Source of the DNA: Clostridia bacterium
Lineage (GTDB): Bacteria > Bacillota > Clostridia > Christensenellales > CAG-138
Length of the DNA: 64,000 nucleotides
Assembly: GCA_017394835.1 (NCBI GenBank)
Contig: JAFPXD010000007.1
Span: 107,591-171,590 of the forward strand
Direction: 5' to 3'
The position numbers and the translations under genes were made by a program. A model generated the notes under the pieces. That model searched no databases. It was not told the origin of the DNA and saw only the letters and a list, made by a program, of their open reading frames with translations. Each line of letters opens with the position of its first letter. Within the stretch, counting starts at the first letter, position 1. Shown one piece after another: positions 43,933-52,766 of the stretch.

Positions 43933-44994
43933 TTATTTGAAGTAAAGCGAAGCCGCGTCGTAGAATTCCTTATCGACTTCCTTGCGGACAGTGACGGCCT
44001 TATCCAGATCCGCCGCGACGATGTTGTTGCCGCTCATGCCGACCATGTTGCCGTAGTTGTGGTCAACGACGAGCTCGCCCGCCTTTATGCCCAGCCTCGT
44101 GCCGAGCACGCGGTCGAATGCGCAGGGCGCGCCGCCGCGCTGGACGTGGCCCAGCACCACGGGACGGCACTCGAAGAACTGCGCGTCCTCGCCGAGGAGG
44201 GGATCCGCCCTCATCGCGGCCTCGATCATGTCGGAAAGGTGCTTGGCGAGGTTCTTCTGGATGAGCAGCTTGTTGCCGAATGCGTCGGTGCCGACGTCGA
44301 TCGACTCGCTGTCCTTGAGCTCGAAGCCCTCCGCCACAACGATGATGGTGTAGCGCTCGCCGCGCAGATACCTGCGGCGCACAAGGGAGACTATCTCGTC
44401 AAAGGTCTTGGGGAATTCGGGGATGAGCACGAGGCTCGCGTTGGCGGCAAGGCCCGCCTGCAGGGCGATCCAGCCGGTGTGACGGCCCATGCACTCGACC
44501 ACGATGCAGCGGGAATGCGCCTTCGCGGTGGTCTGAAGGCGGTCGATCGCCTCCATCGCGATGTTGGAAGCCGTCTCAAAGCCGAAGGTGTAATCCGTGC
44601 AGGAAAGGTCGTTGTCAATGGTCTTGGGAACGCCGATGACGTTAATGCCCCTCTTGCGGAGCTCGTTCGCAACGCCCAGGGTATCGTCGCCGCCTATCGC
44701 CACAACGCCCTCGAGATCCAGCGCGCGGAGCACCTCGATGATCGTTTCGGGCCCGTTGGGATCCGCCATAACGTTCGTGCGGGAGCTGCCGATTATGGTG
44801 CCGCCCATGGTCTGGATGCCCTCCACCTCGGAGGGGGTGAGCCAGCGGCCCTGCGCGCGCATTGCGCCGCGCCAGCCGTCGCGGAAGCCGAATACCTCTA
44901 TGCCCGCTTCGGTGCACTTTTCAACAACGCCCCTTATGACTGCGTTAAGACCGGGGCAGTCGCCGCCGCCGGTCAGGATGCCGATCTTTCTCAT
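43933..44994 (-). CDS. pfp: 6-phosphofructokinase, PPi-type active site
   Basis: A 353-residue PfkA-superfamily enzyme from M-R-K-I-G-I-L at 44994, chosen for GAGGAG eight bases upstream. It keeps the G-G-G-D-C-P-G-L-N loop and the catalytic T-I-D-N-D. The phosphoryl-donor determinants are G-G-D-D-T (101-105; Asp at 104) and P-K-T-I-D-N-D (Lys at 124). ATP enzymes have Gly at both positions, whereas Asp104 plus Lys124 marks pyrophosphate-dependent enzymes. I therefore predict PPi as donor, reversible and energy-saving for a fermenter. Automated pipelines would call it ATP-PFK. Confidence 0.88.
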   Translation of the reverse strand: MRKIGILTGGGDCPGLNAVIRGVVEKCTEAGIEVFGFRDGWRGAMRAQGRWLTPSEVEGIQTMGGTIIGSSRTNVMADPNGPETIIEVLRALDLEGVVAIGGDDTLGVANELRKRGINVIGVPKTIDNDLSCTDYTFGFETASNIAMEAIDRLQTTAKAHSRCIVVECMGRHTGWIALQAGLAANASLVLIPEFPKTFDEIVSLVRRRYLRGERYTIIVVAEGFELKDSESIDVGTDAFGNKLLIQKNLAKHLSDMIEAAMRADPLLGEDAQFFECRPVVLGHVQRGGAPCAFDRVLGTRLGIKAGELVVDHNYGNMVGMSGNNIVAADLDKAVTVRKEVDKEFYDAASLYFK

Positions 44995-45194
44995 ATCTTC
45001 GATCTCCTCTATATTGGTATCGTAAATTTGTTCATCCATGGATGAAAGTATCTCCCATATGAAGATGTTCGGGAAATTATAATACGAAACGAGAGAAAAA
45101 TCAAGAGCCGCGCCCATTGAATGTGCAAATTTGCAGTCCGATCCGTTCAATAATTCACACCGCGTTTTAGCCCCGCCACAAATATATTAATATA

Positions 45195-45237
45195 TTAGCA
45201 CTCAACGCTTGACAGTGCTAACAAGCGGTGCTATAAT
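45195..45237 (+). promoter_or_regulatory. CIRCE operator overlapping a consensus promoter
   Basis: TTAGCACTC (45195-45203), nine bases, CAGTGCTAA (45213-45221): the HrcA-binding CIRCE with one mismatch. The promoter TTGACA (45209-45214), 17 bases, TATAAT (45232-45237) starts inside it. HrcA repression of the Hsp20 gene is the direct inference. A hairpin of the leader lies near 45265-45290. Confidence 0.9.
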
Positions 45238-45358
45238 ACAGTCAACAAAGGAACAGAGAGAGGCTTTCGGGGGCGCAAAGCTCCCGAAGAAAATGAATGA
45301 TCCTCCGTCCCGATGCACAAAATAAACCAAGGTTCAATGTGTAAAGGAGGAATGACTT

Positions 45359-45814
45359 ATGTTGTATCCCACTATTTTCAATGACAGTCTCTTTGATGAC
45401 CTCTTCGACATCACCTTCCCGATGGCGCGCGATATGGGCGACGTTGACAAGAAGCTTTACGGCAAGCACGCGGCGCACGTCATGAAGACGGACGTCCACG
45501 AGCATGACGAGGGCTATGAAGTCGATATCGATCTGCCCGGCTTCAAGAAGGATGAGATCACCCTTTCCCTTGAGAACGGCGTGCTGACCGTTTCCGCCGC
45601 GAAGGGCCTTGACGAATCCGAGAAGGATAAGAAGGGCAAGCTCATCAGGCAGGAGCGCTACATGGGCTCCATGCAGAGGAGCTTCTACGTGGGCAAGAAT
45701 CTGACCGACGAGGATATCAAGGCCAAATTCGAGGACGGCGTGCTGAAGCTCTCCGTGCCCAAGAAGGAAGCGCCCAAGCTCCCCGAGAAGAAGACCATCA
45801 TGATCGAGGGCTGA
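45359..45814 (+). CDS. hsp20: Small heat-shock protein, Hsp20/alpha-crystallin family
   Basis: A 151-residue holdase chaperone. The alpha-crystallin domain runs from about 42 to 140 (V-H-E-H-D-E-G-Y-E-V-D-I-D-L-P-G-F, L-E-N-G-V-L-T-V-S-A, F-E-D-G-V-L-K-L-S-V-P-K) and the C-terminal anchor is K-T-I-M-I-E-G. Single gene with CIRCE upstream and a terminator downstream; ribosome site AAAGGAGG. Confidence 0.95.
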   Translation: MLYPTIFNDSLFDDLFDITFPMARDMGDVDKKLYGKHAAHVMKTDVHEHDEGYEVDIDLPGFKKDEITLSLENGVLTVSAAKGLDESEKDKKGKLIRQERYMGSMQRSFYVGKNLTDEDIKAKFEDGVLKLSVPKKEAPKLPEKKTIMIEG

Positions 45815-45829
45815 AGCAAGTAAAGAATT

Positions 45830-45871
45830 CCCGCGGACGGGTCGATCCTGTCCGCGGGTCTTTTCGTTTTT
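45830..45871 (+). terminator. Terminator of hsp20
   Basis: CCCGCGGAC (45830-45838) pairs with GTCCGCGGG (45850-45858); TCTTTTCGTTTTT follows. Confidence 0.8.
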
Positions 45872-45877
45872 GCCGTA

Positions 45878-45906
45878 TTGAACTTACCGCCAATATGTGA
45901 TAAAAT
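45878..45906 (+). promoter_or_regulatory. Promoter of the CotH-like gene
   Basis: TTGAAC (45878-45883), 17 bases, TAAAAT (45901-45906). Confidence 0.6.
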
Positions 45907-45944
45907 ATTACATCATTCCCCACAGGGTCGTTACAGAGGTTACA

Positions 45945-48272
45945 ATGAAAAAGATCGCCTTGTTCTTATCCGCGCTGATGCTCGTATCCGCGCTCGTTTC
46001 GTGCAGGCCGAAAGATGATGAACTGCCCGTATCGGGAGATCCCGTCGTAGTGGACGTGGACGGGGGGAACAGGGTGACGATCAGCGAGCTCATGGCGGAT
46101 AACGAGGGCTTTTTCATGAACTGCTTCGACGATTGGGTGGAGCTCAAAAACGATGAGGATGAGGATATCCGCCTCACCGGCTGGTCGCTTTCCAAAGAGA
46201 AGAACGGCGCGAAGATGATGCGCCTCGATGAATACACCGTCCCCGCCCGGGGCTTCCTCGTGATCCGCCTGAATGACGGAACGCCCTTCCGCCTCGGCAG
46301 GGAGGGGGAGTGCGTGGCGCTCTACCGCGGCGGCGAAAAGGCGGATGAGCTTGCCTATGACGAAACGATAGGGCAGGGCTCCTGGACCCATGACGGCGCG
46401 TGCGAGACCCCGACTCCCGGCTTTGCGAACACCCTTGCGGGCTATGAAGAATACATGAAGACCCTTTCCGCGCCGGGCCTGCGGATAAACGAGGTCGTGA
46501 CCGCTAACTCCTCCGTTTCCCCGAAGGACGGAGAGTTTTACGATATGGTCGAGATCTTCAACGGTACGGGCGAGGCGGTGCGCCTTGGCGGATACTTCCT
46601 TTCCGATAAGAAGAGCGAGCCCGAGCGTTACGCGTTCCCCGATACGGAGCTTCCCGCGGGCGGGTTTTACGTTGTTTACTGCGGCGCCGCGGGCGGCGGG
46701 GAGGACTGCGCCTCCTTCAAAATAAGCTCCGCTGGCGAAACGATCTATTTGAGCCGCGGCGGCGAATTCATAGACTGCGTGCGCGTCCCGGGCGACGTGC
46801 CCAAGGATCAGAGCTGGGGCAGGAGCGGCTCGGGCTTCGCCTATTTCGAGCATCCGACCATGGGCGCGCAAAACGGCGAAAGCTATGCAAGCGTTGTTAT
46901 GGCTCCGCAGGCGAATTTCCCCACGGGCGAATATGACGAGGCGTTCGATCTGGAGCTCACCGGCGAGGGGACCGTCTATTACACGACGGACGGCTCCGAG
47001 CCCACGGAAAAATCAAAGGCGTGGCAGGGCTCCATGCGCGTTGACGGAGTTGTGAGCATCCGCGCCGTCTGCATATCGGAGGGCCGCAGGAGCGAGGAAG
47101 CCCGCTTCTTCTACCTTGCGAACACGAACCACACCCTGCCCGTGATAGACGTTGCCATAAAGCAGTCCGATCTTACGGGCAGCGAGGGCGTTTTGAATCA
47201 CATCGACCCGGAATACGAGCACGGCGCGCTCGTCACCATGATGGAAAACGGCGAGGTCGTGTTCTCCGTGCCCTGCGGGTTCAAGCTCCACGGCAACGAC
47301 AGCAAGAAGGGCAAAAAACAGAATTTCCAGCTCCGCTTCCGCACGGCTTACGGGCCCTCGAAGCTCGAATGCAGCCTCTTCGACGGCCGCGAGATCGATA
47401 CCTTCAACTCCCTTATACTGAAGGGCGGCAGCGAGGATTACGTATTCTGCAATTTCCGCGATGAGCTTGCCGCCGCGCTCACCGATAAGGTGACGGGGCT
47501 TTCCGTGCAGGCGTTCAGACCCGTGATACTCTATCTTGACGGCGAGTATTGGGGCGTTTACTGGCTGCGCGAGCGCATAGACGCCGAATACTGCGCGCAG
47601 AGGCTCGGTGTTTCGAAGGATTCCGTAACCCTTTTGAAGGATTACGGCGAGGCGCCCGTTACGGGCAGCGCAAAGGAATTCCGCGAGCTCTGCGATTACG
47701 CGGCGAACCACGATATGAAGAACAAGGCGGATTACGATTACGTGATGAGCCGCATCGACTCCGTGAGCATGATGGATTGGTACATCTGCCGCGCCTTCAT
47801 GGGCGATTCCGACCTTGCCAATATGCGCGTCTATTCCTCCTCCGAGGCGGACGGGCGCTGGCACTGGTGCTTCTTCGATCTCGACTGGTCCTTCTGGCGC
47901 GATACGGAGGACCCCATAGGCAGGACGGCGAGGAACGACGGGCATCACAAGATAATAGCCGCCCTGCTCAAAAACCCCGATTTCCGCAAGGCGTTCCTCG
48001 AGAGGACGGCTTTCCTCCTGCGCAACGTGCTGAACGAGGAGCGCATAATATCGACCGCGGACGAGCTTGCGGATATGATCCGCGCCGAGATGCCGCGCGA
48101 CCGCGAAAAGCTCGGCTACACTATGGAAATGTGGGAGCAGAACATAGATAAGCTCAAGTCATACGTAAAGGGCGGAGCAAGGCTTATGACCTTCCTTAAG
48201 GGCGTCAAAAACTATTTCGGCCTCTCGGACTCCGAGATGAAGGGATATTTCGGGGATATGTACCGAGGGTGA
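45945..48272 (+). CDS. Lipoprotein with lamin-tail domains and CotH kinase domain
   Basis: A 775-residue protein from M-K-K-I-A-L-F at 45945, with lipobox L-V-S-C (Cys about 19). Two lamin-tail (LTD) domains follow (V-T-I-S-E-L-M-A-D-N-E-G with D-W-V-E-L-K-N; L-R-I-N-E-V-V-T-A-N with D-M-V-E-I-F-N), then a chitobiase-like beta module (V-Y-Y-T-T-D-G-S-E-P-T), then a CotH domain from about 415 with D-S-D-L-A-N-M-R and F-D-L-D-W-S-F-W. CotH proteins are atypical secreted kinases. The domain set is common in gut Clostridia, probably for surface or matrix functions. Confidence 0.88.
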   Translation: MKKIALFLSALMLVSALVSCRPKDDELPVSGDPVVVDVDGGNRVTISELMADNEGFFMNCFDDWVELKNDEDEDIRLTGWSLSKEKNGAKMMRLDEYTVPARGFLVIRLNDGTPFRLGREGECVALYRGGEKADELAYDETIGQGSWTHDGACETPTPGFANTLAGYEEYMKTLSAPGLRINEVVTANSSVSPKDGEFYDMVEIFNGTGEAVRLGGYFLSDKKSEPERYAFPDTELPAGGFYVVYCGAAGGGEDCASFKISSAGETIYLSRGGEFIDCVRVPGDVPKDQSWGRSGSGFAYFEHPTMGAQNGESYASVVMAPQANFPTGEYDEAFDLELTGEGTVYYTTDGSEPTEKSKAWQGSMRVDGVVSIRAVCISEGRRSEEARFFYLANTNHTLPVIDVAIKQSDLTGSEGVLNHIDPEYEHGALVTMMENGEVVFSVPCGFKLHGNDSKKGKKQNFQLRFRTAYGPSKLECSLFDGREIDTFNSLILKGGSEDYVFCNFRDELAAALTDKVTGLSVQAFRPVILYLDGEYWGVYWLRERIDAEYCAQRLGVSKDSVTLLKDYGEAPVTGSAKEFRELCDYAANHDMKNKADYDYVMSRIDSVSMMDWYICRAFMGDSDLANMRVYSSSEADGRWHWCFFDLDWSFWRDTEDPIGRTARNDGHHKIIAALLKNPDFRKAFLERTAFLLRNVLNEERIISTADELADMIRAEMPRDREKLGYTMEMWEQNIDKLKSYVKGGARLMTFLKGVKNYFGLSDSEMKGYFGDMYRG

Positions 48273-48284
48273 CAAGAACGATAA

Positions 48285-48317
48285 AAAGGGCTCGCGCTTT
48301 TACGGCGCGGGCCCTTT
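48285..48317. terminator. Hairpin terminator between convergent genes
   Basis: AAAGGGC and CGCGC pair with GCGCG and GCCCTTT around TTTTACG; an A-run precedes it and a short T-run follows. Confidence 0.65.
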
Positions 48318-48331
48318 GTCTGCTCTCGTGC

Positions 48332-49264
48332 TCATTCGAGTCCTATATCGTTCACGTCGTCTATGCTGTCGCCGCCCGCGCCGGGGCCGACCCTTCCCGC
48401 AATGAGGTAGCACTGCTCGATGGGGTCGTAAACTATGCGGTGCAGCAGGCGGAAGCCTTCCACGCAGCCGGTGCTCGGCACGTGGTTACGGGGCCCTGTG
48501 CAGGGGTGGATCTTATCGCCTATCATCACGTGCTCCTCGTCAACGTAGGAAACGTCAAGGTCCTTCTGGATCGCCTCCTCCACCTTGAATTCGAGGTCAA
48601 TGAGGTCTATTTCGGGCGGCCTGTCGCTGAAGGCAAGCAGGAACCCGTGCTTTATATCGCGGTGACGGCAGCGCTTGAATTCCGCCTCGGGAAGGAATAT
48701 CTCGCAAAGATCCTCCGCGGTGTGGGTCATGCGGCGGTACTTGACGGAGCTTGCGACCCTCTTGTGCAGCTCCGAGGGGAGCGGGCCGAATATGGTTGGG
48801 CGGGTGACGATTATCTCCTCGCCCACGCCTATCATGAGGTTCGCGTTTATGTTGAGCAGGGGATAGATGAGGTCGAAATGCTCGACTATCACGCGCTTGC
48901 CGTTCTTGACGGCGTTCAGTATCGCCTCCGCAAGCTCGTGCGGCTGGGCGAAGGCCATCTCAAAGCGGATATCGAGATGGTAGGTGTGCGCCGAAAAGAA
49001 CCCTCCCTCGCTCTGATCCATAATGGGCAGGGGGCGCATGTTTATGCCGTTGTCGTCGTTCGTGAGCTCGAGCCCCGGGAACATCCCCTTTATGAGCATG
49101 CTCTTGCCCGAGCCCGCCTCGCCTATTATGCCTATCAGCTTATCGAAGGGGGAAAGGTACATCTGCGCTATCTGCATGCCGAGCTCGTACATCCTGTCGC
49201 GCCCGCGGGGGGCGAAGAAGACGCTGTAATAATGGTTCTGCTGCATCCTGCCGGAATATGACAT
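48332..49264 (-). CDS. P-loop protein, AlaRS-additional-domain type
   Basis: A 310-residue protein with a Walker A loop G-E-A-G-S-G-K-S near 47-54 and a likely Walker B region V-I-V-E-H-F-D near 123-129. The C-terminal half (R-P-P-E-I-D-L-I-D-L-E-F, P-C-T-G-P-R-N-H-V-P-S-T-G-C-V-E-G-F) resembles, from memory, proteins annotated as containing an alanine-tRNA-synthetase second additional domain. Function unknown. It is divergent from the citramalate lyase genes, and such proteins could serve CoA- or amino-acid-related steps, but that is speculation. Ribosome site AAAGGAG. Confidence 0.65.
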   Translation of the reverse strand: MSYSGRMQQNHYYSVFFAPRGRDRMYELGMQIAQMYLSPFDKLIGIIGEAGSGKSMLIKGMFPGLELTNDDNGINMRPLPIMDQSEGGFFSAHTYHLDIRFEMAFAQPHELAEAILNAVKNGKRVIVEHFDLIYPLLNINANLMIGVGEEIIVTRPTIFGPLPSELHKRVASSVKYRRMTHTAEDLCEIFLPEAEFKRCRHRDIKHGFLLAFSDRPPEIDLIDLEFKVEEAIQKDLDVSYVDEEHVMIGDKIHPCTGPRNHVPSTGCVEGFRLLHRIVYDPIEQCYLIAGRVGPGAGGDSIDDVNDIGLE

Positions 49265-49357
49265 GGTGGGTCGCTCCTTTCGGCGGGGCGCTTCCCGGCG
49301 CGATCCCCGCTGATGATATTATATAACACGGAACGGGATTTCACAATGGGCAAATGC

Positions 49358-49386
49358 TTGAAACCGCGCCGCGTTCGGAGTATAAT
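49358..49386 (+). promoter_or_regulatory. Promoter of the citramalate lyase genes
   Basis: TTGAAA (49358-49363), 17 bases, TATAAT (49381-49386). The start codon 49425 is set by GAAGGAGGG at 49407-49413 rather than the ATG at 49392, which lies too close to the -10 box. Confidence 0.85.
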
Positions 49387-49424
49387 AAAAGATGCTTATG
49401 CAATATGAAGGAGGGCTGACAGAT

Positions 49425-50306
49425 ATGAGAAGAAGCATGCTCTTTTTGCCGGGCAACAACCCGAACATGATGATCAACGGCGCCGATCTCGGAGCCGACA
49501 GCATCATATTGGACCTTGAGGACGCCGTATCCCCCGATGAGAAGGATACCGCGAGGTTCCTCGTGCGCAGCGCGATAGCCGATATGGGCTTTGCGGGGGT
49601 GGAGATAACCGTCAGGATAAACTCCATAGACACCGCCTACTGGAAGCAGGATCTTGAGGCAATAATCCCGCTGCGCCCCGATCTCATCATGATACCCAAA
49701 TCCGGCACCGCGAACGACATCCTGACCGTTGACAAATACATTGAGGGCATTGAGGAGCGCTGCGGCATGGAGAGGGGCGTCGTCCGCCTCATCCCCCTTA
49801 TCGAGACCGCGCTCGGCGTGGAGAACGCCTACGCCATCGCCTCCGCGTGCCCCCGCGTTGCCGCGATCTTTTTAGGCGGCGAGGACCTTACCGCGGACTT
49901 GAGGTGCAAGCGCACCAAGGCGGGCAATGAGATAGATTACGCGAGGAAGCGCCTTGTCGTCGCGGCGAGGGCGGCGGGAGTCGATGTTTACGACACCCCC
50001 TTCACCGACGTGAACGACGACGAGGGCATCGTGACCGACGCGGAATACGCGAAGAGTTTGGGCTTCACGGGCAAATCCGCGATAGCGCCCCGTCACGTTA
50101 AGGCGATAAACGCGGTGTTCAGCCCCACCATGAAGGATATAGAGTACGCGAAGATGGTGTTCGAGGCAATAAGGCGCGGCAAGGAACAGGGCAAGGGCGC
50201 CGTTTCGCTCCTCGGCAAGATGATAGACAAGCCCATCGTGGAGCGCGCAAGGCAGACGCTCGAAGCGGCGAAGGCATTGGGACTGGAGGTGGAGATCGAT
50301 GAATAA
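49425..50306 (+). CDS. citE: Citramalate/citrate lyase beta subunit (CitE-like)
   Basis: A 293-residue TIM-barrel lyase. Motifs: L-F-L-P-G-N-N-P-N-M at the N-terminus, L-D-L-E-D-A-V (metal ligand), R-I-N-S-I-D, L-I-P-L-I-E-T-A, G-G-E-D-L-T-A-D. It cleaves citramalyl thioester to acetyl thioester and pyruvate. In this cluster, with methylaspartate pathway genes, citramalate is the expected substrate rather than citrate. Overlaps citF by 8 bases. No citD (acyl carrier) gene lies nearby. Confidence 0.92.
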   Translation: MRRSMLFLPGNNPNMMINGADLGADSIILDLEDAVSPDEKDTARFLVRSAIADMGFAGVEITVRINSIDTAYWKQDLEAIIPLRPDLIMIPKSGTANDILTVDKYIEGIEERCGMERGVVRLIPLIETALGVENAYAIASACPRVAAIFLGGEDLTADLRCKRTKAGNEIDYARKRLVVAARAAGVDVYDTPFTDVNDDEGIVTDAEYAKSLGFTGKSAIAPRHVKAINAVFSPTMKDIEYAKMVFEAIRRGKEQGKGAVSLLGKMIDKPIVERARQTLEAAKALGLEVEIDE

Positions 50307-51705
50307 GATAGTTGAAAGCATAAGGCAGGCGATACTGGACAGCGGACTCAAAAGCGGGCAGACCGTCTCCTTCCATCATCATTTGAGGAACGGCGACCAC
50401 GTGCTCAACATGGTGATGGACGAGATCGCGGCGCTTGGTATAGGCGATCTCACTCTTAACGCGAGCTCGCTCTTCAACGTCCACCGCCCTCTGAAGGAGC
50501 ATATAAGAAACGGCGTCGTGACCCGAATAATCACGGATTACATGGCGGCAGAGCTCGGCTCGTTCATTTCGGCGGGCAATATGAAGGCTCCCGTTCAATT
50601 CCGCACTCACGGCGGAAGGCCGGCGGATATCGAAAACGGCACGACCCCCATCGACGTGGCGTTCGTCGCCGCCCCCGCCTCCGACTGCATGGGCAACTGC
50701 ACGGGCAAGATAGGCAAGTCCGCCTGCGGATCGATGGGCTACGCCATGCCCGACGCGAAGAACGCCCGCTTCACCGTGGTGATCACGGATGAGCTCAGGC
50801 CCTACCCCCTGACCTGCCGCTCCATTCCCGAAACGGACGTTGACGAGGTGGTCGTGGTCGATTCGATCGGCGACCCGGCGGGCATAGTCTCCGGCACCAC
50901 TAAGATAACGAGGGATCCCATCGGCCTTGCCATGGCGCAGACGGCCGTTGACGTGATAAAGGCTTCCGGCCTTCTTAAGGAGGGCTTCAGCTTCCAGACC
51001 GGCGCGGGCGGCGCTTCGCTCGCGGCTGCGAAATACCTGAAGGACGTTATGCTGAAGGAGAAGATCCGCGGCAGCTTCGGCCTTGGCGGCATCACGGGCT
51101 ACATGGTCGATATGCTGCGCGAGGGCTGCTTCGAATCGCTTATGGACGTGCAGTGCTTCGATCTTAAGGCGGTCGAATCGATAAGGGACGATCCCCGCCA
51201 CAGCGAGATATCCGCCACGCATTACGCCTCCCCCGGCGCGAAGAGCGCGGTGGTGGACAGCCTTGACGTCGTTATACTTGGCGCGACGGAGATAGATACC
51301 GATTTCAACGTGAACGTGCATACCGATTCCGACGGCCGTATCATGGGCGGCTCGGGCGGTCACAGCGATACCGCGGCCGGCGCGAAGCTCGCGATGATCG
51401 TAGCCCCCCTTTCGAGGGCGAGGCTGCCCATAATCACCGACCGCGTGACCTGCATCTCCACCCCCGGCTCCACGATAGACGTGCTCGTCACCCAGAAGGG
51501 AGTCGCGGTCAACCCGAAGGACCGCGTGCTTGCGCTGCGCCTTAAGGACGCGGGCGTCAAGGTAATGGATATAGAGGAGCTCAAGGCCGCCGCCGAGCGC
51601 ATAAGCGGCGTGCCCATGAAGCCCGCCATCGGCGAGCGCGTGGTAGCTGACGTCATCTACCGCGACGGCACCGTGATAGACCGGATAAGGGAAGTAGTCG
51701 AGTAA
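50299..51705 (+). CDS. citF: Citramalate/citrate lyase alpha subunit (CitF-like transferase)
   Basis: A 468-residue family I CoA/ACP transferase. The glycine-rich loops (F-Q-T-G-A-G-G-A-S-L, G-G-S-G-G-H-S-D-T) and the catalytic-glutamate region G-A-T-E-I-D-T-D-F-N fit CitF. It exchanges the acyl group between carrier (or CoA) and citramalate. Without a gamma subunit gene in the window it may act on CoA thioesters directly. No terminator is seen; a repeat field follows. Confidence 0.92.
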   Translation: MNKIVESIRQAILDSGLKSGQTVSFHHHLRNGDHVLNMVMDEIAALGIGDLTLNASSLFNVHRPLKEHIRNGVVTRIITDYMAAELGSFISAGNMKAPVQFRTHGGRPADIENGTTPIDVAFVAAPASDCMGNCTGKIGKSACGSMGYAMPDAKNARFTVVITDELRPYPLTCRSIPETDVDEVVVVDSIGDPAGIVSGTTKITRDPIGLAMAQTAVDVIKASGLLKEGFSFQTGAGGASLAAAKYLKDVMLKEKIRGSFGLGGITGYMVDMLREGCFESLMDVQCFDLKAVESIRDDPRHSEISATHYASPGAKSAVVDSLDVVILGATEIDTDFNVNVHTDSDGRIMGGSGGHSDTAAGAKLAMIVAPLSRARLPIITDRVTCISTPGSTIDVLVTQKGVAVNPKDRVLALRLKDAGVKVMDIEELKAAAERISGVPMKPAIGERVVADVIYRDGTVIDRIREVVE

Positions 51706-51852
51706 AGACTGATATCGGAGGGAACGACCTTTGGGAGAGTCCCCCCATCCGCTCCTTGGGGAAGCATTCCTTTTGAAAGGGCGGGAACGATGCAGACCGG
51801 CTTCCCCCGGGCGGGGAAGTATGCCTTGTGAAAGGGCGGGAACGATGCAGAC

Positions 51853-52045
51853 CGGCTTCCCCCGGGCGGGGAAGCTGTCACTTGCGTTCCCACGCCGCAA
51901 GTGACTGATGAGGGGAAAACAAGGCGGGCGAACAGGAATTTAAGTTGTTTGTTCCCAAGGTAAGAATAACCCCTCATCCGCCCCTGCGGGGCACCTTCCC
52001 CGCAAAGCGGCTGCGCCGCGGGGGAAGGCGGCGCTGCGCGGCGAA
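51853..52045. repeat. Long structured extragenic repeat, copy 1
   Basis: About 190 bases. It contains a 10-bp hairpin (GTCACTTGCG with CGCAAGTGAC), a downstream CCTTCCCCGC/GCGGGGGAAGG hairpin, and GATGAGGGG that can pair with CCCCTCATC between them, giving a nested fold. Copies 2 and 3 lie at 52223-52412 and 52528-52722. A partial copy of its first 30 bases lies at about 51793-51820. Confidence 0.85.
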
Positions 52046-52222
52046 GAGCAGGGCGGCGTTATGAGACAGTTGGCTGGGGGCATATCTTGAATATGCGATC
52101 GCAGAGTATTCGCCCCTTTAGGGAAGCAGGGGGGATATGGGTTATGCGGTAACTACATTCGGTAACAGAGTTTACGCCCCTTGGGAGAGCATCCTTTGTT
52201 AAAGGGCGGGAACGACGCAGAC

Positions 52223-52412
52223 CGGCTTCCCCCGGGCGGGGAAGCTGTCACTTGCGTTCCCACGCCGCAAGTGACTGATGAGGGGAAAACAAGGCGGGCG
52301 AACAGGAAATTAAGTTGATTGCCGCCAAGGCAAATAGAGCCCCTCATCCGCCCCTTTCTAAGCACCTTCCCCGCAAAGCGGCTGCGCCGCGGGGGAAGGC
52401 GGCGCTGCGCGG
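52223..52412. repeat. Long structured extragenic repeat, copy 2
   Basis: Nearly identical to copy 1 in its first 80 bases and last 60, with differences in the middle (TTTCTAAG instead of TGCGGGG). Same hairpins. Confidence 0.85.
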
Positions 52413-52527
52413 TGAGATACGTGGCGGCATTAAGACTGATGGTTGGGCTCGCTGTTTGGAGAGCAATGTCCGATGACCGATTTTGATTGGTTCGGCATGA
52501 TCGAAAGAGGCGAAGGACAATAACCAA

Positions 52528-52722
52528 CGGCTTCCCCCGGGCGGGGAAGCTGTCACTTGCGTTCCCACGCCGCAAGTGACTGATGAGGGGAAAACAAGGC
52601 AAGCAAACAGGAAATTAAGTTGATTGCCGCCAAGGCAAATAGAGCCCCTCATCCGCCCCTTTCTAAGCACCTTCCCCGCAAAGCGGCTGCGCCGCGGGGG
52701 AAGGCGGCGCTGCGCGGCGAAG
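52528..52722. repeat. Long structured extragenic repeat, copy 3
   Basis: Almost identical to copy 2 and ends just before the DUF559 gene. The intervals between the copies (52046-52222, 52413-52527) show no gene. Confidence 0.85.
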
Positions 52723-52766
52723 TGCAGAACGGTATTATGACTGACGGCGGGAACGGGGTCCGTAAA

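Noticed and set aside
49392..49424. Earlier ATG start for citE
   Set aside because: It lies 6 bases after the -10 box and has no ribosome site, whereas ATG 49425 has GAAGGAGG at the right distance.
50119..51900. Long minus-strand frame opposite citF
   Set aside because: High GC and strong codon bias create open antisense frames; no family features, and citF is certain.
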